From Nitrincola lacisaponensis (lineage in GTDB: Bacteria > Pseudomonadota > Gammaproteobacteria > Pseudomonadales > Balneatricaceae), in contig NZ_JMSZ01000032.1 in NCBI RefSeq assembly GCF_000691225.1, positions 310,001-374,000 of the forward strand: a stretch of 64,000 nucleotides of DNA, given 5' to 3'. Below the pieces are notes generated by a model that searched no databases, was not told the DNA's origin, and saw only the letters and a program-made list of their open reading frames with translations. How positions within the stretch are numbered: the stretch's first letter is position 1; each line of letters opens with the position of its first letter. This document shows, one piece after another, positions 19,905 through 30,140 of this stretch. The translations under genes and the position numbers were made by a program.

Positions 19905-20657
19905 ATGGAAATCCTGCAGCGGTTCTTTGAAGAAAATTGGCTTAATCTGCTGGCACTGGTTTGGTTTCTGACCTGTTTCAACGGTTATATGTACTATGCC
20001 CGTATCAAGAGTTATACCACGCCTTGTCTGGCCAGCGTGCTGCATATCTATCGTACCGAGTGGATGCGTCGTATGTTGACTCGGGATAACCGCATTTCTG
20101 ATACAACCGCTATTTCCAACCTGGAACGCAGTGTGTCCTTCTTCGCCAGTACCACGATTCTGGTGATGGCCGGTATTCTCACCGTAATGAGTTCTACTGA
20201 GCAGGTGATCAACCTGATTGAAGACCTGCCGTTTGCCATGCCTGCAACACGGAAGGAGTGGGAACTCAAACTGCTGGTGATGTTGCTGCTGTTTGTCTAT
20301 GCCTTTTTCAAGTTTACCTGGAGCCTGCGTCAATATGGCTTTGCTTCAGTGATGGTGGGCGGTGCTCCGTTACCGGAAGAACAGCTCAGTGAGCGCGAGC
20401 GTGAAGCACATGCAGCCCGTGTAGCGAAAATGACCTCGATGGCCGCCAACAGCTTCAATATAGGCTTGCGTTCCTACTACTTCAGTATTGCGGTGCTCAG
20501 CTGGATCATTAATCCCTGGCTATTCATGGCGTTGAGTGCTGTTATTGTATTTGTGCTCTATCGTCGAGAGTTCCGTTCCTCAACACTGACCACACTGATG
20601 ATGAGTTCTGAATTGAACCGTCCGGTGATTTCCAAAGTGGATAATGGCACCCAGTGA
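19905..20657 (+). CDS. DUF599 family membrane protein
   Basis: A 250-residue protein with about four transmembrane segments: near residues 12-30, 68-88 (ILVMAGILTVMSS), 115-135 (LLVMLLLFVYAFFKFTWSLRQ) and 205-235. The RTEWMRRML segment and the ITGR-like ARVAKMTSMAANSFNIGLRSYYFS block are typical of DUF599. Function unknown. A basic or acidic loop (EQLSEREREAHAARV) lies between helices. Monocistronic by context. Confidence 0.75.
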   Translation: MEILQRFFEENWLNLLALVWFLTCFNGYMYYARIKSYTTPCLASVLHIYRTEWMRRMLTRDNRISDTTAISNLERSVSFFASTTILVMAGILTVMSSTEQVINLIEDLPFAMPATRKEWELKLLVMLLLFVYAFFKFTWSLRQYGFASVMVGGAPLPEEQLSEREREAHAARVAKMTSMAANSFNIGLRSYYFSIAVLSWIINPWLFMALSAVIVFVLYRREFRSSTLTTLMMSSELNRPVISKVDNGTQ

Positions 20658-20750
20658 CTTGAAACCCTGAAATTTGCCCCTATATCTCTGCCAGTGAAAA
20701 GGCATTCAGCGCCTTGATCCAGTGACATCAAACAGGAGTCTGAGGTAGAG

Positions 20751-22676
20751 ATGAGTACAGAAACCCAGAAAGAAACACTTGGCTTTCAGACCGAGGTTAA
20801 ACAACTATTGCATCTGATGGTGCATTCGCTTTACTCCAATAAAGAAATTTTTCTGCGCGAACTGATTTCCAATGCCTCGGATGCCGCTGAAAAATTGCGT
20901 TTTGAAGCCCTGGAAAAAGGGGATCTTTATGAAGGTGACTCGGAACTGAAGATTCGTGTCAGCTTTGATAAAGAAGCAAAGACGGTCACCATTGAAGACA
21001 ACGGTATTGGTATGAGCCGTGAAGAGGTGATTGAGCATCTGGGTACGATTGCCAAATCAGGTACAGCGAGCTTTCTGTCAAACCTGACCGGCGATCAGTC
21101 CAAGGACAGTCAGCTGATAGGGCAGTTTGGTGTGGGTTTCTACTCTGCCTTTATTGTTGCCGATCAGGTGGATGTCTTTACCCGTCGTGCAGGTGCTGGC
21201 ATCTCTGATGCTGTCCATTGGTCATCTCGGGGCGAAGGTGAATTTACCATTGCATCGACTGAAAAAGCCGGTCGTGGTACCCGTATCGTGCTGCATCTGA
21301 AAGAGGGTGAGGAAGAGTTTGCCGATGGCTGGCGTTTACGCAGCCTGGTACGCAAGTACTCGGATCATATTGCCTTCCCGGTGCTGATGGAAAAAGAAGC
21401 CGCGCCTGTCGTTGACGATGCAGAAGAAAAATCCGAGACTGAATCCAAAGCGCCTGAGTTTGAAGCGGTCAACAGTGCTACAGCACTCTGGACACGCAGC
21501 AAGGGTGACCTGAAAGATGAAGAGTATCAGGAGTTCTACAAGCATATTTCCCACGACTACAGTGAGCCCCTGACCTGGGCGCACAACAAGGTCGAAGGCA
21601 GTCTTGAATACACCAGTCTGTTGTATGTTCCGGGCCATGCACCCTTTGATCTGTGGAATCGTGAAGCACCACGTGGGCTGAAACTCTACGTCCAGCGCGT
21701 GTTCATCATGGATCAGGCGGATCAGTTCCTGCCGTTGTATCTGCGCTTTATCAAGGGTGTGGTCGACAGCAACAACCTGTCTCTGAACGTTTCCCGTGAG
21801 ATTCTGCAGCGCGACCCCAGTGTCGACAAGCTGCGCAGTGCCTTGACCAAGCGTGTATTGGATATGCTGAGCAAACTGGCCAAGAGCGATGCTGAAAAGT
21901 ATGCAGGCTTCTGGAAAGAGTTTGGTCAGGTGTTGAAAGAAGGGCCGGCTGAAGACTACGCGAATCGCGACAAGATTCTCAAGTTGCTGCGTTTTGCATC
22001 CACGCACACGGGTACGGCCGATCAGTCAGTTGGTCTGGAAGACTATGTAGCGCGGATGAAAGAAGGTCAGGAAAAAATCTTCTACGTCGTTGCCGATAAC
22101 TACAATACCGCCAAGAGCAGCCCACACCTGGAGATCTTCCGCAAAAAAGGCATCGAAGTGCTGTTGCTGACAGATCGCATTGATGAGTGGATGATGAGCC
22201 AGCTGTTCGATTTCGAAGGCAAGTCTTTCCAAGATGTCACCAAGGGGGAGCTCAACCTGGGTGAGGTTGAATCTGAAGAAGAGAAGAAACAACAGGAAGA
22301 GAGCGCCAAGCAGCTGGAAGGCTTGCTGGAGCGTTTGAAGCCGGTGCTGGAAGCTCGTGTATCGGATGTGCGGGTAACACATCGTCTGACAGACTCGCCA
22401 GCCTGTCTGGTGCTGGGTGACTATGATATGGGCTTGCAGATGCGCAAGATCATGGAAGCTGCGGGGCAGAAAGTGCCGGACAGCAAGCCGATCTTTGAGA
22501 TCAATCCGGAGCATCCATTGATCAATAAACTGGATCAGGAGCCGGACGAAGCTCGCTTTGCCGATCTGGCGCTGATTCTGCTGGATCAGGCTGATCTGGC
22601 AGCAGGTGGTCAGCTGGATGATCCAGCAGCCTATACTGCACGTCTCAATAAGCTGTTACTGGAATTGAGCGCGTAA
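20751..22676 (+). CDS. htpG: Molecular chaperone HtpG (Hsp90)
   Basis: ATP-dependent chaperone of the Hsp90 family, active in the cytosol. The 641-residue product has the GHKL ATPase motifs [26 protein letters not shown] and [11 protein letters not shown], a charged linker near residue 225, a middle domain with the catalytic-loop arginine ([13 protein letters not shown]), and a C-terminal dimerisation part without the eukaryotic MEEVD tail. Preceded by a GGAGTCTGAGG Shine-Dalgarno region. Confidence 0.96.
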   Translation: MSTETQKETLGFQTEVKQLLHLMVHSLYSNKEIFLRELISNASDAAEKLRFEALEKGDLYEGDSELKIRVSFDKEAKTVTIEDNGIGMSREEVIEHLGTIAKSGTASFLSNLTGDQSKDSQLIGQFGVGFYSAFIVADQVDVFTRRAGAGISDAVHWSSRGEGEFTIASTEKAGRGTRIVLHLKEGEEEFADGWRLRSLVRKYSDHIAFPVLMEKEAAPVVDDAEEKSETESKAPEFEAVNSATALWTRSKGDLKDEEYQEFYKHISHDYSEPLTWAHNKVEGSLEYTSLLYVPGHAPFDLWNREAPRGLKLYVQRVFIMDQADQFLPLYLRFIKGVVDSNNLSLNVSREILQRDPSVDKLRSALTKRVLDMLSKLAKSDAEKYAGFWKEFGQVLKEGPAEDYANRDKILKLLRFASTHTGTADQSVGLEDYVARMKEGQEKIFYVVADNYNTAKSSPHLEIFRKKGIEVLLLTDRIDEWMMSQLFDFEGKSFQDVTKGELNLGEVESEEEKKQQEESAKQLEGLLERLKPVLEARVSDVRVTHRLTDSPACLVLGDYDMGLQMRKIMEAAGQKVPDSKPIFEINPEHPLINKLDQEPDEARFADLALILLDQADLAAGGQLDDPAAYTARLNKLLLELSA

Positions 22677-22857
22677 CCCTGTCCAATCGTGCGGTTCCTT
22701 GCTTTGGTGCAGGGGGCCGCACTCTCTTCAGCTTTTGTTCATTTCATGTTGATATTCTGATACCTGTATCCAGGCATCGGTGACACATTCTTATCGATTT
22801 GTGCGTCACTCTGGTTTATGCTTGGGTAAAAACACTTCAACCTGTCAGGATATATCG

Positions 22858-23163
22858 ATGAAAAAAATAATTGCCCCCCTTTCATTTGTGCTGTTGTTTG
22901 GTAGCCATGCTGTATTTGCCGATGCTGAAATCGAAGCAATTGTTGACCGCCACTGTCAGGCTTGCCATGATTCAGGATTAGCAGGTGCGCCGAAGATGGA
23001 TGATGCTGATAACTGGGCACCGCGTCTTGCCAGTGGTATTGATGCCATGACACAAACTGTTATCAGCGGTAAAGGTGCGATGCCACCGAAAGGCACCTGC
23101 TTCAGCTGTACCGATGAGCAACTGAAGGCAGCTGTTGAGGTTATGGTACAGCGCTTGAAGTAA
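22858..23163 (+). CDS. Cytochrome c5 family monohaem protein
   Basis: Small periplasmic electron carrier. The 101-residue precursor has a signal peptide ending at VFA-DAE, a haem-binding CQACH (Cys33, Cys36, His37), the axial methionine in GKGAMPPKG (Met75) and a second Cys pair CFSC (81 and 84), typical of the cytochrome c5 group. I chose ATG 22858, with AGGA about 8 nt upstream; the frame opens at 22780 but that extension would spoil the signal peptide. Confidence 0.88.
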   Translation: MKKIIAPLSFVLLFGSHAVFADAEIEAIVDRHCQACHDSGLAGAPKMDDADNWAPRLASGIDAMTQTVISGKGAMPPKGTCFSCTDEQLKAAVEVMVQRLK

Positions 23164-23212
23164 TATCCCTCTTAAGCACTTCTAACATTAACAGGCTTGG
23201 GGAGAGACAGGC

Positions 23213-24112
23213 ATGTCTGAGGAACAGAATAGGCTGACGGATTCATTCAATGCTTTGCTGGCATTGACCTCTGATTTGGTGCTGGTCATAGAAGATGAAA
23301 AAATCATTCGGGTCAGCCCGGGTGATGAAGACTGGCTGTTGGTGAGCGAGTTGCCCGGCAAGCTGCTGGAAGACCTGTTTCCGACCGACTATCTGACACT
23401 GTTGCGTGGCTATATTGAAACGGCCCGGATTCAGGGGCAGGTGGTCAAAAATGAGCTGGTTTTCCGCCCGGATCATCAGCATGCCTTCAAGGCGCTGGGT
23501 TTAAAAGAGGTGATCTGGTTCCATAGTCGGATGATTGTCACTGACTCGAATCAGTTGATCTGGTCTTTGCGAAACATCAATGACCGTAAAAAACTTGAGC
23601 GTCGTATCACCAGTCAGGCGCAACGGGATCCTCTGACCGGTGCCTATAACCGACGTGCCTTAATGCCTGTGCTGGAGCAGAATATTGCTCAGGCACAGCG
23701 CTATGATGGCGTCTGCAGTATGCTGCTGATTGATATTGATGATTTCAGTGGTATCAATGATCTGCATAGTTGGGATGGTGGTGATCAGCTGCTCCGGCAT
23801 CTGGTGACTGAGCTGCACCGGATGAAGCGTACCGCGGATTTCCTGGCGCGTTTCAGTGATGACCAGCTGGTGCTCTTCCTGCCGGAAACCAATCATGACC
23901 AGGCCTTGCTGGCAGGTGAGCGTGTACGCCGTCTGGCCAGTGATCTGGAGCTGCCTTTCGCCACGGGTAATATTGGTTGTACCGTCAGTGTCGGTGTGGC
24001 AACACTGGCAGGTATCGAAGATACACCAGAAGATATGCTGCGTCGGATAATGGAAAACCTTGCGGTTGCACGCCAGAGTGGTGGTAATCGTGTCGAGGGT
24101 GAGTCCTTCTGA
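23213..24112 (+). CDS. PAS-GGDEF protein with degenerate active site
   Basis: A 299-residue cytoplasmic protein. Residues 10-125 look like a PAS sensor (VLVIEDEKIIRVSPG, ending NINDRKKLER). A GGDEF domain follows, opening with DPLTGAYNRRAL. The catalytic loop that should read RYGGDEF is RFSDDQL (residues 213-219), and the metal-site segment IDIDDFSGIND is kept. It is therefore unlikely to make c-di-GMP and may be a sensor or interaction partner. A GGGGAGAG Shine-Dalgarno precedes the ATG. Confidence 0.85.
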   Translation: MSEEQNRLTDSFNALLALTSDLVLVIEDEKIIRVSPGDEDWLLVSELPGKLLEDLFPTDYLTLLRGYIETARIQGQVVKNELVFRPDHQHAFKALGLKEVIWFHSRMIVTDSNQLIWSLRNINDRKKLERRITSQAQRDPLTGAYNRRALMPVLEQNIAQAQRYDGVCSMLLIDIDDFSGINDLHSWDGGDQLLRHLVTELHRMKRTADFLARFSDDQLVLFLPETNHDQALLAGERVRRLASDLELPFATGNIGCTVSVGVATLAGIEDTPEDMLRRIMENLAVARQSGGNRVEGESF

Positions 24113-24122
24113 ATATCGGACC

Positions 24123-24152
24123 GCAGGCACAGCGCTTAATAGCAGTGCCTGC
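24123..24152. terminator. Hairpin between GGDEF gene and hisC
   Basis: GCAGGCAC (24123-24130) pairs with GTGCCTGC (24145-24152) across a 14-nt loop, between converging genes. No strong T tract on either side, so termination is only probable. Confidence 0.5.
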
Positions 24153-24162
24153 GATCTGCCTG

Positions 24163-25206
24163 TTACAGCTTCTCGATCAATTGTGCCATTTCGGCATCTG
24201 TGCCGATAGTGATGCGCAAAAACTGATCAATACCTGGGCGAGTGAAATGCCGTACCAGGATATTTTCATTACGTAACTGCTGCATCAATTCCCGGGCATC
24301 CCGTTCAGGATGGGTCACAAAAATAAAATTCGCAGCGGAAGGAAGTACTTTAAAGCCCTTGCCTGTCAATGCAGCGGTGGTGTGCTCGCGTGTATCCATA
24401 ATACGCTTGCAGGTTTCACGGAAGTAGGCATCATCCTGCATGGACGCTGTTGCTGCTTCAATTGCCAGCATGTCCAGAGGGTAGGAGTTAAAGCTGTTCT
24501 TGACGCGCTGCAAGCCATCAATCAGATCCGGGTGACCATAAGCCGCACCAATACGCATGCCTGCCAGTGAGCGTGCCTTGGAGAAGGTGTGCGTGACCAG
24601 TAGATTGGGGTAGCGCTTAATCAAGGGGATCACGCTTTCTGCACCAAAATCCACATAGGCTTCATCCACCAGAACAACAGTCTCCGGATTTTGCTGCAAC
24701 AGCTGTTCAATCCGCGCAAGCGGCAGGGCGATGCCGGTAGGGGCATTGGGGTTGGCGAAAATAATGCCGCCATTGTCCTGCTGATAATCGTCCAGGTTAA
24801 TTCTGAATTCTGCATCCAGCGGTATGCGTCTGGCATCAATGTTCAGCAGATCACAATAGACCTCATAAAAACTGTAGGTCGTTTCCGGCATCAACAAGGG
24901 TTTGTCATGACGGAAAAAGGCCATAAATGCCAGGGCCAGTACTTCATCAGAGCCATTACCCAGGAATACTTCCTCTGCATTCAGGTTGTGATGCCTGGCC
25001 AGGACGTTTTTCAGCTTGCCGGCATCCGGGTCAGGATACAGGCGCAGGCGTTCGGTCGGGAAGGCGTGCAGGGCTTCCGTCACTCCCGGTGCCGGTGGAT
25101 AGGGGTTTTCGTTGGTGTTCAGTTTGACCAGATTGAGCACTTTCGGCTGTTCGCCGGGTGTATAGGGCACCAGGGAGCGAATAGCCGGGCTCCAGAATTT
25201 ACTCAT
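24163..25206 (-). CDS. hisC: Histidinol-phosphate aminotransferase
   Basis: PLP-dependent aminotransferase of histidine synthesis. The 347-residue product shows KLNTNENPYPP, FLGNGSDEVL, FANPNAPTG, DEAYVDFG and the PLP lysine Lys210 in THTFSKARSLAGMRIG. Length and motifs fit HisC subfamily 2. It stands alone here, away from other his genes. The related aromatic aminotransferase is the main alternative. Confidence 0.88.
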   Translation of the reverse strand: MSKFWSPAIRSLVPYTPGEQPKVLNLVKLNTNENPYPPAPGVTEALHAFPTERLRLYPDPDAGKLKNVLARHHNLNAEEVFLGNGSDEVLALAFMAFFRHDKPLLMPETTYSFYEVYCDLLNIDARRIPLDAEFRINLDDYQQDNGGIIFANPNAPTGIALPLARIEQLLQQNPETVVLVDEAYVDFGAESVIPLIKRYPNLLVTHTFSKARSLAGMRIGAAYGHPDLIDGLQRVKNSFNSYPLDMLAIEAATASMQDDAYFRETCKRIMDTREHTTAALTGKGFKVLPSAANFIFVTHPERDARELMQQLRNENILVRHFTRPGIDQFLRITIGTDAEMAQLIEKL

Positions 25207-25300
25207 GACGGCAATAGTCCTGACTTGACGAAGATATAACGGAATCGTGAAGGCCAGAGTCTAGCAGATCCGTTGCGGAAGATACCACTTCCGTGTGCAG

Positions 25301-25861
25301 TCATGAACGATCGAGAGGGCCGACATCCAGCATGGGGGCAGCATCCAGCGTATCTGCGCCAAGCAGACTGGATATGCGTTCCAGTGATGAAATAACCATT
25401 GATTGCTCCCAGGTTTGCATCTGTTCGAATGCTGTAATCAGGCGATCCTGCAGCGTAGCAGGCGCCGATTTAAGCAGATCGAGTGCTTCATCCGTCGGAT
25501 ACACCAGAACCTTGCGCTTGTCTTCCTGGCTGCGTACCCGGGTGACCAGTTGTTTCTTTTCCAGTCGATCCAGAATGCTGGTGACGGTAGCCTGGGTCAG
25601 GTTCATTTCTTTGGCCAGTGCGCCCACGGTCATGGGGCCTTGCATGTGCAGGGTTTGTATTGACATAAGCTGAGGCATGGTCAGCCCGGTGACGCGGCTC
25701 AGCTGTTTGTCGTGGAGCTCGGTAGCGCGGATGATCTGGCGCAACAGCACCAGTACGTCCTGACTTTTCTGCATAAGTGTTTCCAGTTCTTCCGTCGTGC
25801 AGGGATAAAAGTCGCTCTTTTTAGCCTTTTCAGGCAGGTAATGCAAATGGATAGGCGTCAC
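25301..25861 (-). CDS. ectR: MarR-type regulator, probable EctR
   Basis: Winged-helix regulator of about 186 residues, divergent from ectA, as EctR is in methylotrophs and marine bacteria. The DNA-binding part is visible: MTVGALAKEMNLTQATVTSILDRLEKKQLVTRVRSQEDKRKVLVY (helices then wing, near residues 75-120). EctR represses the ectoine operon according to published work in Methylomicrobium; by position the same role is inferred. The start is uncertain: GTG at 25861 is part of a GGAGG, too close to act on it, and a TTG at 25846 is possible. Confidence 0.85.
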   Translation of the reverse strand: MTPIHLHYLPEKAKKSDFYPCTTEELETLMQKSQDVLVLLRQIIRATELHDKQLSRVTGLTMPQLMSIQTLHMQGPMTVGALAKEMNLTQATVTSILDRLEKKQLVTRVRSQEDKRKVLVYPTDEALDLLKSAPATLQDRLITAFEQMQTWEQSMVISSLERISSLLGADTLDAAPMLDVGPLDRS

Positions 25862-25871
25862 CTCCGTTTAA

Positions 25872-25914
25872 CTATATTGTAATGCAATACGATATATTAT
25901 TGGTCGCTATATTG
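25872..25914. promoter_or_regulatory. Candidate EctR operator region
   Basis: Between the divergent genes lies a palindrome TATTG-TAATG-CAATA (25875-25889), and the sequence CTATATTG occurs twice 35 nt apart (25872-25879 and 25907-25914). AT-rich palindromes are typical MarR sites. Its place next to the ectR start fits autoregulation or joint control. Confidence 0.45.
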
Positions 25915-25971
25915 CAAAAGTCTCTATTTATAAGGCTTATAGTCCATTAGTTATGCAATCAAGCTTCGGGG

Positions 25972-26002
25972 TTGAAATGTTCATTGTGATATGTTTTATA
26001 AT
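25972..26002 (+). promoter_or_regulatory. Candidate promoter of ectABC-ask
   Basis: TTGAAA (25972-25977), a 19-nt spacer and TATAAT (25997-26002), giving a transcript start about 25 nt before the chosen ectA ATG. The spacer is longer than usual, which may reflect regulated use. Confidence 0.5.
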
Positions 26003-26035
26003 AAATGCATAGCAAAGCTAAATATCAAGGATACT

Positions 26036-26560
26036 ATGGATAAGTACAACACAGGAAGCGATACATTGATTTTTCGTAAGCCCCAGGCAACAGATGGTCA
26101 GCCGTTGAATGCGCTGGTTAACCGTTGCCCGCCGCTGGATACCAATTCAACCTACTGCAACTTGTTGCAGTGTACTCATTTTGCCGATACCTCCATTGCT
26201 GTTGAAAATGCAGATCAGGCACTGGTGGGATTTATTTCCGGTTATATACCGCCAACACGTCCGGATACGCTGTTTGTCTGGCAGGTTGCAGTAGATCCGG
26301 GATGTCGGGGACAGGGGCTGGCGCAACGTATGTTGAAGGCACTGGTTGAGCGTTGCCGTACAGAGCAGTCCATTCGTTATATAGAAACAACTATCACACC
26401 TGGCAATTCGGCTTCAGAGGCCCTGTTTACCCGGGTATATACAGAGTTACAGGCACCGATTGAAAAGACAGTACTTTTCAGTCGTAAAACACATTTCGCC
26501 GACCAGCATGATGATGAAGTGCTGTGGCGCGGCGGTCCTCTGGACACACGTCAGGCCTGA
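26036..26560 (+). CDS. ectA: L-2,4-diaminobutyrate acetyltransferase
   Basis: Acetylates diaminobutyrate in ectoine synthesis. The 174-residue GNAT-fold product has TLIFRKPQATDG, CPPLDTNSTYCNLLQCTHF, WQVAVDPGCRGQGLAQRML (acetyl-CoA loop) and ETTITPGNSASEALF, all characteristic of EctA. I chose ATG 26036 with AAGGAT upstream. The frame is open from 25991, but that extension overlaps the -10 box. First gene of ectABC-ask. Confidence 0.93.
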   Translation: MDKYNTGSDTLIFRKPQATDGQPLNALVNRCPPLDTNSTYCNLLQCTHFADTSIAVENADQALVGFISGYIPPTRPDTLFVWQVAVDPGCRGQGLAQRMLKALVERCRTEQSIRYIETTITPGNSASEALFTRVYTELQAPIEKTVLFSRKTHFADQHDDEVLWRGGPLDTRQA

Positions 26561-26603
26561 TCGCCGGACTGTCCAGATTGATACAGAATCCCATCTAACA
26601 TGA

Positions 26604-27887
<1,284 letters not shown>

Positions 27888-27913
27888 TTAACCCTGAACA
27901 GAAGGAATAAACC

Positions 27914-28300
27914 GTGATTGTACGTACGTTAAAAGAGTGTGAAGCTTCAGAACGTTGTGTAAAAGCAGAAACCTGGCAGAGTGTCCGCATGCTGCTGAAA
28001 GATGACAACATGGGCTTCTCGTTCCACATCACGACCATTTACAAGGGGACTGAAACCCATATCTGGTATCAGAACCATCTGGAATCGGTTTACTGCATGA
28101 GCGGTTATGGTGAAGTGGAAACACTGGCAGATGGCAAGGTGTATCCGATTGAACCGGGTACGCTGTATATCCTCGACAAGCATGACGAGCATCTGCTTCG
28201 TGCAACCAGTGAAGATATGGTCATGGCGTGTGTCTTTAACCCGCCCTTAAGCGGCAAAGAGGTTCATGACGAAAACGGCGTTTACCCGCTGAGCGAGTAA
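27914..28300 (+). CDS. ectC: Ectoine synthase
   Basis: Cupin-fold lyase that cyclises N-gamma-acetyl-diaminobutyrate to ectoine. The 128-residue product starts [15 protein letters not shown] and has the metal-binding cupin blocks [20 protein letters not shown] and [17 protein letters not shown]. No ectD (hydroxylase) follows, so 5-hydroxyectoine is not predicted from this cluster. It is 26 bp after ectB. Confidence 0.96.
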   Translation: MIVRTLKECEASERCVKAETWQSVRMLLKDDNMGFSFHITTIYKGTETHIWYQNHLESVYCMSGYGEVETLADGKVYPIEPGTLYILDKHDEHLLRATSEDMVMACVFNPPLSGKEVHDENGVYPLSE

Positions 28301-28324
28301 AAAACGACCCGGACAGGAGTCACA

Positions 28325-29752
28325 ATGCATACAGTTGAAAAAATCGGCGGCACTTCAATGAGCCGCTTCAGCGAACTGATGGATACCATCTTGATGGGTA
28401 ACCGGAAGGGCGCAGCACTTTATAACAGAATCTTTGTTGTTTCAGCCTACGGTGGCATGACCAACCTGCTGCTGGAACATAAAAAAACCGGTGAGCCGGG
28501 TGTGTATGCCCGCTTTGCCGAGGCTGAGAATGAAACGGCCTGGCAGTCCAGCCTGGATCAGGTACGCACGGAAATGCTGGCAAAAAATGCCGAGCTGTTC
28601 TCGGGTGATGACCGGATTAAAGCGGATCGATTCATACTGGAACGTATTGACGAGGCTGCCAGTTGCATGGCTAACCTGCAGAAACTCTGTTCTGTTGGTC
28701 ATTTCCAGCTCCAGGATCATCTGTTACGTGTGCGCGAAATGCTGGCATCACTGGGGGAGACTCACAGTGCATTCAACTCGGTATTGGCCTTGCAGAATGC
28801 AGGTGTCAATGCGCGCTTTGTGGACCTGTCCGGTTGGCATCAGGAGCAGCCACTCAGTTTTGACGAGATGATTCAGACCCACTTTCAGGATATTGACCTG
28901 ACGCGTGAGCTGCCAATCGCTACAGGTTATGCGCATTGCCAGGAAGGGGTGATGCGGACCTTTGATCGAGGCTATAGCGAGATGACCTTCAGCAAGATTG
29001 CTACCTTGACAGGGGCGCATGAGGCGATCATCCACAAGGAGTATCATCTCAGCAGTGCCGATCCGGCAGTGGTGGGTCTGGACAAAATTGTCACCATCGG
29101 GCGCACCAATTACGATGTGGCCGACCAGCTTTCCAATCTGGGTATGGAAGCGATTCATCCCAAAGCAGCGAAAGGCTTGCGTCAGCAGGGCATCAAACTG
29201 CGCATCAAAAATGCGTTTGAACCGCATCATGCCGGTACCGTCATCAGTAATGATTACTGCAGTGCATCGCCCTGTGTGGAAATCATTGCCGGACGCCGTA
29301 ATGTCTTTGCGCTGGAGATCTTTGATCAGGATATGCTGGGTGACAGTAATTACGATATAGAGCTGGCGCGATTACTGCATCAGCTGAAACTTTATATTGT
29401 GAACCGTGACTCTGATGCCAACAGCATTACCTACTATGTGGCCGGCACCCGGAAAATGGTCAATCGCGCAGTGCGGCTAATCAATGATGTCTACCCGGGA
29501 GCAGATGTAGACCTGAAGAAGGTTGCCATTGTGTCTGCCATAGGTTCAGACCTGAAGGTTTCCGGAATTCTGGCAAGAACCGTGTCCGCGCTGGCCTCTG
29601 CCAATATCAGCATTCAAGCCTTGCACCAGTCGATGCGACAAGTGGAGATGCAGTGTGTGGTGAATGAGGAAGACTACGAAAGTGCTGTCAAGGCGCTGCA
29701 TCATGCCTTGATCGAACAGGAAGATCATGGCGATGTGATCTGTGCCGCTTGA
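28325..29752 (+). CDS. ask: Ectoine-cluster aspartate kinase (Ask_Ect)
   Basis: Specialised aspartokinase that feeds aspartyl phosphate into ectoine synthesis and is thought to escape normal lysine/threonine feedback. The 475-residue product has the kinase start VEKIGGTSMSRF, TGAHEAIIHKEYHLSS, a GRTNYDVADQLSNLGMEAIHPKAAKGL block and two C-terminal ACT domains (VAIVSAIGSDLKVSG; QALHQSMRQVEMQCVV). It closes the ect operon, 24 bp after ectC, before a terminator. Confidence 0.93.
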   Translation: MHTVEKIGGTSMSRFSELMDTILMGNRKGAALYNRIFVVSAYGGMTNLLLEHKKTGEPGVYARFAEAENETAWQSSLDQVRTEMLAKNAELFSGDDRIKADRFILERIDEAASCMANLQKLCSVGHFQLQDHLLRVREMLASLGETHSAFNSVLALQNAGVNARFVDLSGWHQEQPLSFDEMIQTHFQDIDLTRELPIATGYAHCQEGVMRTFDRGYSEMTFSKIATLTGAHEAIIHKEYHLSSADPAVVGLDKIVTIGRTNYDVADQLSNLGMEAIHPKAAKGLRQQGIKLRIKNAFEPHHAGTVISNDYCSASPCVEIIAGRRNVFALEIFDQDMLGDSNYDIELARLLHQLKLYIVNRDSDANSITYYVAGTRKMVNRAVRLINDVYPGADVDLKKVAIVSAIGSDLKVSGILARTVSALASANISIQALHQSMRQVEMQCVVNEEDYESAVKALHHALIEQEDHGDVICAA

Positions 29753-29770
29753 TGCAGCAGATGTGAAGAG

Positions 29771-29795
29771 ATCGCCCGGTTTCCGGGCGATTCTT
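29771..29795 (+). terminator. Terminator after ectABC-ask
   Basis: Stem ATCGCCCGG (29771-29779) and CCGGGCGAT (29783-29791) with a TTT loop, then TCTT. It lies 18 bp after the ask stop. Confidence 0.8.
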
Positions 29796-29803
29796 GCAGA
29801 GGC

Positions 29804-29998
29804 TCAGGCGTGCTCGTCAAAAACGTCGCTGATCTGTTTCATCAGGCGGCGTTCTTCCATCAAATCTTCGATCTGACGGCGGCGTTTGCCGTTATATTTG
29901 AGACGGCTGCGGCCAATCTCTTCCTCTTCTGAAAACTGTTCGTTCCAGTCATCCATCTCATCGACAGAGACCTGATCGACACGTACTTTTGTGCCCAT
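29804..29998 (-). CDS. Small basic/acidic protein, DUF3545/PA3496-like
   Basis: A 64-residue product starting MGTKVRVDQV. The acidic middle (EQFSEEEEIG) is followed by a basic stretch and KRRRQIEDLMEERRLMKQI, which matches DUF3545, also annotated as PA3496-type envelope integrity proteins. Function unknown. I chose ATG 29998, with GAGAG about 9 nt upstream; TTG 30013 is an alternative. Confidence 0.7.
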   Translation of the reverse strand: MGTKVRVDQVSVDEMDDWNEQFSEEEEIGRSRLKYNGKRRRQIEDLMEERRLMKQISDVFDEHA

Positions 29999-30140
29999 CT
30001 GTTGTACTCTCAATACAAAAGTTAATACTTAATCCCTTTCTCCGGATGCCGGTTCCTCCATACCGGCGAATATAGTGCCGAATGGGTACGGCTCAAAATT
30101 AAAAAAAACTATTAAATTTGAATAAAAAACCAATTAATCG

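Noticed and set aside
22689-22722. Terminator after htpG
   Set aside because: GTGCGG and CCGCAC can pair, but only 6 bp across a 22-nt loop and without a clear T tract; too weak to report as a feature.
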